A DNA stretch of 9,265 bases, from positions 1 through 9,265 of the forward strand of contig DBAU01000002.1 in NCBI GenBank assembly GCA_002291845.1, read 5' to 3'. Positions within the stretch are counted from its first letter, which is position 1. Every line of letters starts with the position of its first letter. Made by a program: the position numbers and the translations under genes. The stretch comes from Alphaproteobacteria bacterium UBA1002. Lineage in GTDB: Bacteria > Pseudomonadota > Alphaproteobacteria > Rickettsiales > UBA998. The notes beneath the pieces were generated by a model. It had not been told where the DNA came from, made no database searches, and worked only from the letters and a program-made list of their open reading frames with translations. Of the stretch, positions 7,290 through 9,265 are shown one piece after another.

Positions 7290-7303
7290 AGCACATCTCC
7301 TTT
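7287..7303 (-). promoter_or_regulatory. Strong Shine-Dalgarno that sets an ATT start of rnd
   Basis: On the minus strand AAAGGAG (7297-7303) is followed by 7 nt and ATT ACG AAC, which starts the conserved N-terminus of RNase D. An ATG at 7294-7296 directly abuts the Shine-Dalgarno, is out of frame, and opens only a 10-codon reading frame ending in TGA at 7264-7266, so it is not the rnd start. Confidence 0.75.
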
Positions 7304-7452
7304 ATCTAAACCGCTCCAGCTTTGATGAAATATAAGAGAAAATCAAGCGTTCAGAAAAGAGGGGGGCGACGCTGTCAAAAAAACTTCATTCGTGTGAAGC
7401 GTATGCATGGGATACATGTTAATCTATTATTTTACCATACAGCACTATCTGC

Positions 7453-8265
7453 ATGAATGCATCATCTACAGGTTTGCCCCCTACCTCTTCGCACCTCAAA
7501 ACGGTTGAGATGTATGAAAAAGCATTAAAAAATAATATGTTACTGGGAGACAACCTCCAAAAAATCTTTAATAAATTAAGTGACGCAGTAAGGAGTCTTT
7601 CCCAACTTCCGAAAGAAACACTGACGGAGGCGGATCGTCGGGCCGCGCTAGAAGAAATTTTCCTTGAATGCCTAGGCGAGCTTCCGGAATCGCTACAGAA
7701 ACAGCATATCGCTCCGTTTTTGGATGAGTATGGGGCTTTAAGAAAAGATGTTTTTTCCCTCGCAGGGGCTAACAGGAACAGCATCGGTGAACACTTCACC
7801 GCGCTGATCGGTAGCTTGGATACTCCTGCCAAAGCCATGCAGCTTGAAGAGAACCTTAATCATTCGATAAAGCATATTAAAATCAAGGGTCACACGCTGA
7901 TAGATCTTGAAAAAACCATGCGTATCGCCAGTGAGCGCATTAAAATGCCGCTGCCAGAGCTTGTGCATCCCGTTATGCAAGCGATACCCGCAATGAAAAA
8001 ATCTCTTCCTCATGTCACAGCAGAAGCTGGACCTACAGCTACGTTAACAGACGCAGAAACAACTGCCGCATCTGTGAATCAAAGGGTTCGAAACCTTGGA
8101 CGACATGCATCGCAACCCAAGGCAAATTCCTTTTTTATGGCGGAAGGCGGGCAGATGCATTGGGGACGAGTCGGTGGTGTCGCGCTCGGGGCGGTACTCG
8201 CCAGTGCCGCCCTTCTTTATTTGCTCAACAAGAAAAAATCTTCCCACGAACAGCAGGCGCGATGA
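7453..8265 (+). CDS. Tail-anchored helical protein, function unknown
   Basis: I do not recognise this 270-residue protein. Most of it (about 15-190) appears helical and charged, with heptad-like Leu/Ile spacing (for example the NLQKIFNKLSDAVRSL region and the later LEENLNHSIKHIKIKG region), suggesting a helical bundle or coiled coil. Residues about 190-235 are a low-complexity linker rich in Thr, Ala and Glu. Near the C-terminus a single hydrophobic segment, about 240-258, is followed by KKKSS, the pattern of a C-terminal membrane anchor with the body in the cytosol. There is no signal peptide. The ATG lacks a good Shine-Dalgarno, so the start is uncertain. Its stop lies only 20 bp from the left end of the tRNA-derived repeat, so it sits just outside the putative element and is probably a resident gene. 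An effector or phage-related role would be speculation. Confidence 0.72.
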   Translation: MNASSTGLPPTSSHLKTVEMYEKALKNNMLLGDNLQKIFNKLSDAVRSLSQLPKETLTEADRRAALEEIFLECLGELPESLQKQHIAPFLDEYGALRKDVFSLAGANRNSIGEHFTALIGSLDTPAKAMQLEENLNHSIKHIKIKGHTLIDLEKTMRIASERIKMPLPELVHPVMQAIPAMKKSLPHVTAEAGPTATLTDAETTAASVNQRVRNLGRHASQPKANSFFMAEGGQMHWGRVGGVALGAVLASAALLYLLNKKKSSHEQQAR

Positions 8266-8284
8266 AGCATAATGATTGCTGCAG

Positions 8285-8301
8285 TTGGTGCCCAGGAGAA
8301 G
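8285..8301 (+). repeat. Left att-like direct repeat (tRNA 3'-end copy)
   Basis: TTGGTGCCCAGGAGAAG is identical to 9244-9260. Similarity stops after the last G apart from a shared CTCG slightly further on. Here the adjacent bases also form a small hairpin, GGTGC (8287-8291) with GCACC (8301-8305), which has no T-run and so is not a terminator. Confidence 0.8.
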
Positions 8302-8321
8302 CACCTCGGTATTGATAATAA

Positions 8322-8336
8322 AGAATACGTTATTCT
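8322..8336. repeat. Short AT-rich dyad near the left end
   Basis: AGAATA-CGT-TATTCT is a perfect 6-bp dyad with a 3-bp centre. It lies downstream of the TIR gene, and on the minus strand it is followed by a T-rich stretch (TTATTATC), so it might act as a weak terminator. It equally could be a protein-binding site beside the phased repeats. Confidence 0.35.
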
Positions 8337-8360
8337 AATTTATTCGTAAATCGTTCGTCG
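8336..8360 (+). repeat. Left phased TTCGTAA repeats
   Basis: TAATTTATTCGTAAAT (8336-8351) matches 9122-9137 exactly. It contains TTCGTAA at 8343-8349, and a second, imperfect copy TTCGTCG begins 11 bp later at 8354. The site is downstream of the TIR stop, which makes it an unlikely promoter operator and a better fit for an end-specific recombinase arm site. Confidence 0.6.
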
Positions 8361-8369
8361 GTATTACGC

Positions 8370-9095
8370 CTAAAATGGTATCTCATCATCTTCAAGCTTT
8401 TGATGATGTGAGCGCACTTCCGCCATGCGGTTTTTGGTCATGGGATCGTTTAGTAAAATGGTGTGAATCTCTTCTGCGACACCTTCTGCATTACGCCCCC
8501 TCCTCAATATTGCTTGATGCTTAGAGATAAATCCTTGCGGATCCTCTTCCAATCTGAGTGACATTATTTTTGTGCCACGTCCTAACGCAAAACCGACTTC
8601 CTGTTGAGTCCATACGCTATTGGAAAATCCCTTCGTATGAATTGCCAACATTGCATCCATAGTTTGAAGTGCACGTTCGATTTCAATTTGCCATTCTCGT
8701 GTAGGAGTGATGTCCTGATGCGCTACAAACGCAGCCACATGATAAACGGATAGTGCCTCTTTTAAACGTTGTGCTTTGTCTTTGTGAATTGCAAGATGGC
8801 TAAGAAAAAGCCTGAATTGCAAACCGTCTGCCCAAATATCTGGAGGCGTAATTCCTTTCATTTCGGGAGTATTTGCGTCGATTTCTAATTCAATAGCGAT
8901 TTGGAGGAGGATTTTGTTATCTACTCCTTTCAACGCAGCTTTGGAATATACCCATTTACTGTTGGTAACAGGCTCTGTTGGCGGGGCAACGCCATATGCA
9001 GCTAGAAATAAATCTATATCTGAATAACTATAGCGAGCCTGTAACTCGCGGCCTATTTTGTCTAAAAGTTGTAGCCGCTGACTTACTTTCATCAC
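8370..9095 (-). CDS. TIR-domain effector with SSB-like C-terminal tip
   Basis: The protein has 241 residues. Residues 1-88 form a helical region (LLDKIGRELQARYSYSDIDL, then NSKWVYSKAALKG) that looks like the N-terminal helical modules found on abortive-infection proteins such as AbiJ-type ones; this is resemblance by eye only. Residues about 93-215 are a TIR domain: RLFLSH (95-100), FVAHQDI (123-129), WQIEIERAL (135-143) and SVWTQQEVGFALGRG (160-174). E166 in the S-x-W-x-x-x-E motif matches the catalytic Glu of TIR NADases, so NAD cleavage is expected. A short linker leads to the C-terminal EDDEIPF, which matches the acidic tip of SSB. The start is one of two consecutive ATGs, with no clear Shine-Dalgarno. 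No partner gene of Thoeris or CBASS type is adjacent. It is the only gene of the tRNA-bounded element. An anti-phage cell-suicide role is inferred. Confidence 0.85.
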   Translation of the reverse strand: MMKVSQRLQLLDKIGRELQARYSYSDIDLFLAAYGVAPPTEPVTNSKWVYSKAALKGVDNKILLQIAIELEIDANTPEMKGITPPDIWADGLQFRLFLSHLAIHKDKAQRLKEALSVYHVAAFVAHQDITPTREWQIEIERALQTMDAMLAIHTKGFSNSVWTQQEVGFALGRGTKIMSLRLEEDPQGFISKHQAILRRGRNAEGVAEEIHTILLNDPMTKNRMAEVRSHHQKLEDDEIPF

Positions 9096-9105
9096 AACGA
9101 TTCAC

Positions 9106-9137
9106 ATTCGTAATTCGTTCGTAATTTATTCGTAAAT
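9106..9137 (+). repeat. Right phased TTCGTAA repeats (three copies, 11-bp period)
   Basis: TTCGTAA occurs at 9107-9113, 9118-9124 and 9129-9135, exactly 11 bp apart, so all lie on the same face of the helix. The last copy is part of the 16-bp repeat shared with 8336-8351, in the same orientation. The array lies 10-40 bp upstream of the TIR start. It may be a recombinase arm site, an operator for the TIR gene, or both. Confidence 0.7.
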
Positions 9138-9243
9138 TGAACGGAACGCTACATCTAACAGACTGATAATACGGAAAAGCAATTTTGATGATTCAAGCGC
9201 TTAACACGCGCAACCGACTGATCTTGCTATGCCGGATTAAAGT

Positions 9244-9260
9244 TTGGTGCCCAGGAGAAG
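9244..9260 (+). repeat. Right att-like direct repeat within the tRNA gene
   Basis: TTGGTGCCCAGGAGAAG equals 8285-8301. It comprises one base beyond the CCA and runs into the T-stem of the tRNA gene on the minus strand, the usual crossover region for integrases that target tRNA 3' ends. Confidence 0.8.
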
Positions 9261-9265
9261 ACTCG
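9245..9265 (-). tRNA. Partial tRNA gene, 3' end, probably tRNA-Leu
   Basis: Read on the minus strand, the last 21 bases are part of a T-loop (CGAGT), the T-stem strand CTTCT, the acceptor strand CCTGGGC, discriminator A and an encoded CCA. This is an exact fit to the 3' end of a tRNA. The discriminator A and the CCTGGGC acceptor strand fit tRNA-Leu, but the anticodon lies outside the window, so the isotype is not certain. The 5' part is cut by the window edge. Confidence 0.85.

Larger units (their letters stand above)
8285..9260. mobile_element. Putative mini-element inserted at a tRNA 3' end
   Basis: A 17-bp sequence covering the T-stem strand, acceptor strand and CCA of the tRNA gene at the right edge is repeated directly 959 bp to the left. 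Duplication of a tRNA 3' end at the far border is the usual footprint of tyrosine-recombinase integration. The tRNA end is kept intact on the right, and the copy without the tRNA context is on the left. The interior holds one gene (TIR protein, minus strand) and phased TTCGTAA repeats at both ends. No integrase is present, so the element is either mobilised in trans or the remnant of a larger island. Base composition looks AT-richer than acnA by eye. Confidence 0.7.

Noticed and set aside
7264..7296. A 10-codon leader peptide beginning ATG TGC before rnd
   Set aside because: Its ATG abuts the Shine-Dalgarno with no spacing, it has no regulatory codon run, and it overlaps the conserved rnd N-terminus; it was only used to argue against an ATG start.
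7384..7399. Possible minus-strand terminator, CTTCA stem followed by seven T
   Set aside because: The stem has only 5 AT-rich base pairs and no minus-strand gene lies to the right that it could serve, so it is not reported as a terminator.
7419..7838. A 139-codon open frame on the minus strand opposite the tail-anchored protein gene
   Set aside because: It is Ser/Ala/Cys-rich with no motif and overlaps a longer plus-strand frame that has a coherent helical and membrane architecture.
7453..9095. The tail-anchored protein and the TIR protein as a two-gene defence operon
   Set aside because: They are on opposite strands, converge, and are separated by the tRNA-derived repeat, so there is no operon and probably a different origin.
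9106..9137. The phased TTCGTAA repeats as a CRISPR array or plasmid iterons
   Set aside because: Units are 7-8 bp with 3-4 bp between them, far too short for CRISPR. No replication initiator gene is present, and the setting at a tRNA-bounded element fits recombinase or operator sites better.

Overview
The window looks like chromosomal DNA of an alphaproteobacterium, probably a deep-branching one of the Rhodospirillales, Holosporales or Micavibrionales type. This rests on a long AcnA-type aconitase divergent from ccmA, a short single-domain RNase D of about 200 residues, and a tRNA gene that encodes its own CCA end. The exact lineage is an inference.

Layout. Positions 1-407 hold no gene, but contain an imperfect 40-bp direct repeat, three small hairpins and a long-looped inverted repeat. 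Positions 408-2582 (minus strand) carry three genes I cannot name: a low-complexity acidic protein with internal tandem repeats, a small membrane protein with its own rho-independent terminator, and a small soluble protein 34 nt behind acnA. Aconitase (acnA, minus) fills 2617-5298. A 91-bp divergent promoter region leads to ccmA and then msrA (plus). Convergent to these is rnd (minus), which appears to start with ATT. A tail-anchored protein of unknown function follows on the plus strand (7453-8265).

The most interesting part is the right end. The last 21 bases are the 3' end of a tRNA gene on the minus strand (probably tRNA-Leu). A 17-bp piece of it, TTGGTGCCCAGGAGAAG, occurs again as a direct repeat 959 bp to the left. 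The DNA between the copies looks like a very small element inserted at a tRNA 3' end. Just inside both ends lie copies of TTCGTAA in 11-bp phase, including a perfect 16-bp repeat, resembling arm-type recombinase sites. The only gene between the ends is a solitary TIR-domain protein with an unassigned helical N-terminal region, an apparently intact NADase glutamate, and a C-terminus ending DDEIPF. That ending matches the acidic tip with which single-stranded DNA-binding protein (SSB) recruits replication and repair proteins. A tRNA-borne mini-island carrying a one-gene TIR effector with an SSB-like tip is the best candidate for an undescribed system here.

How the genes work together: acnA is housekeeping (TCA cycle); ccmA belongs to cytochrome c maturation but lacks ccmB beside it; msrA repairs oxidised methionine and may make exported and cytosolic forms from two starts; rnd processes RNA. 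The TIR gene is accessory, probably anti-phage.
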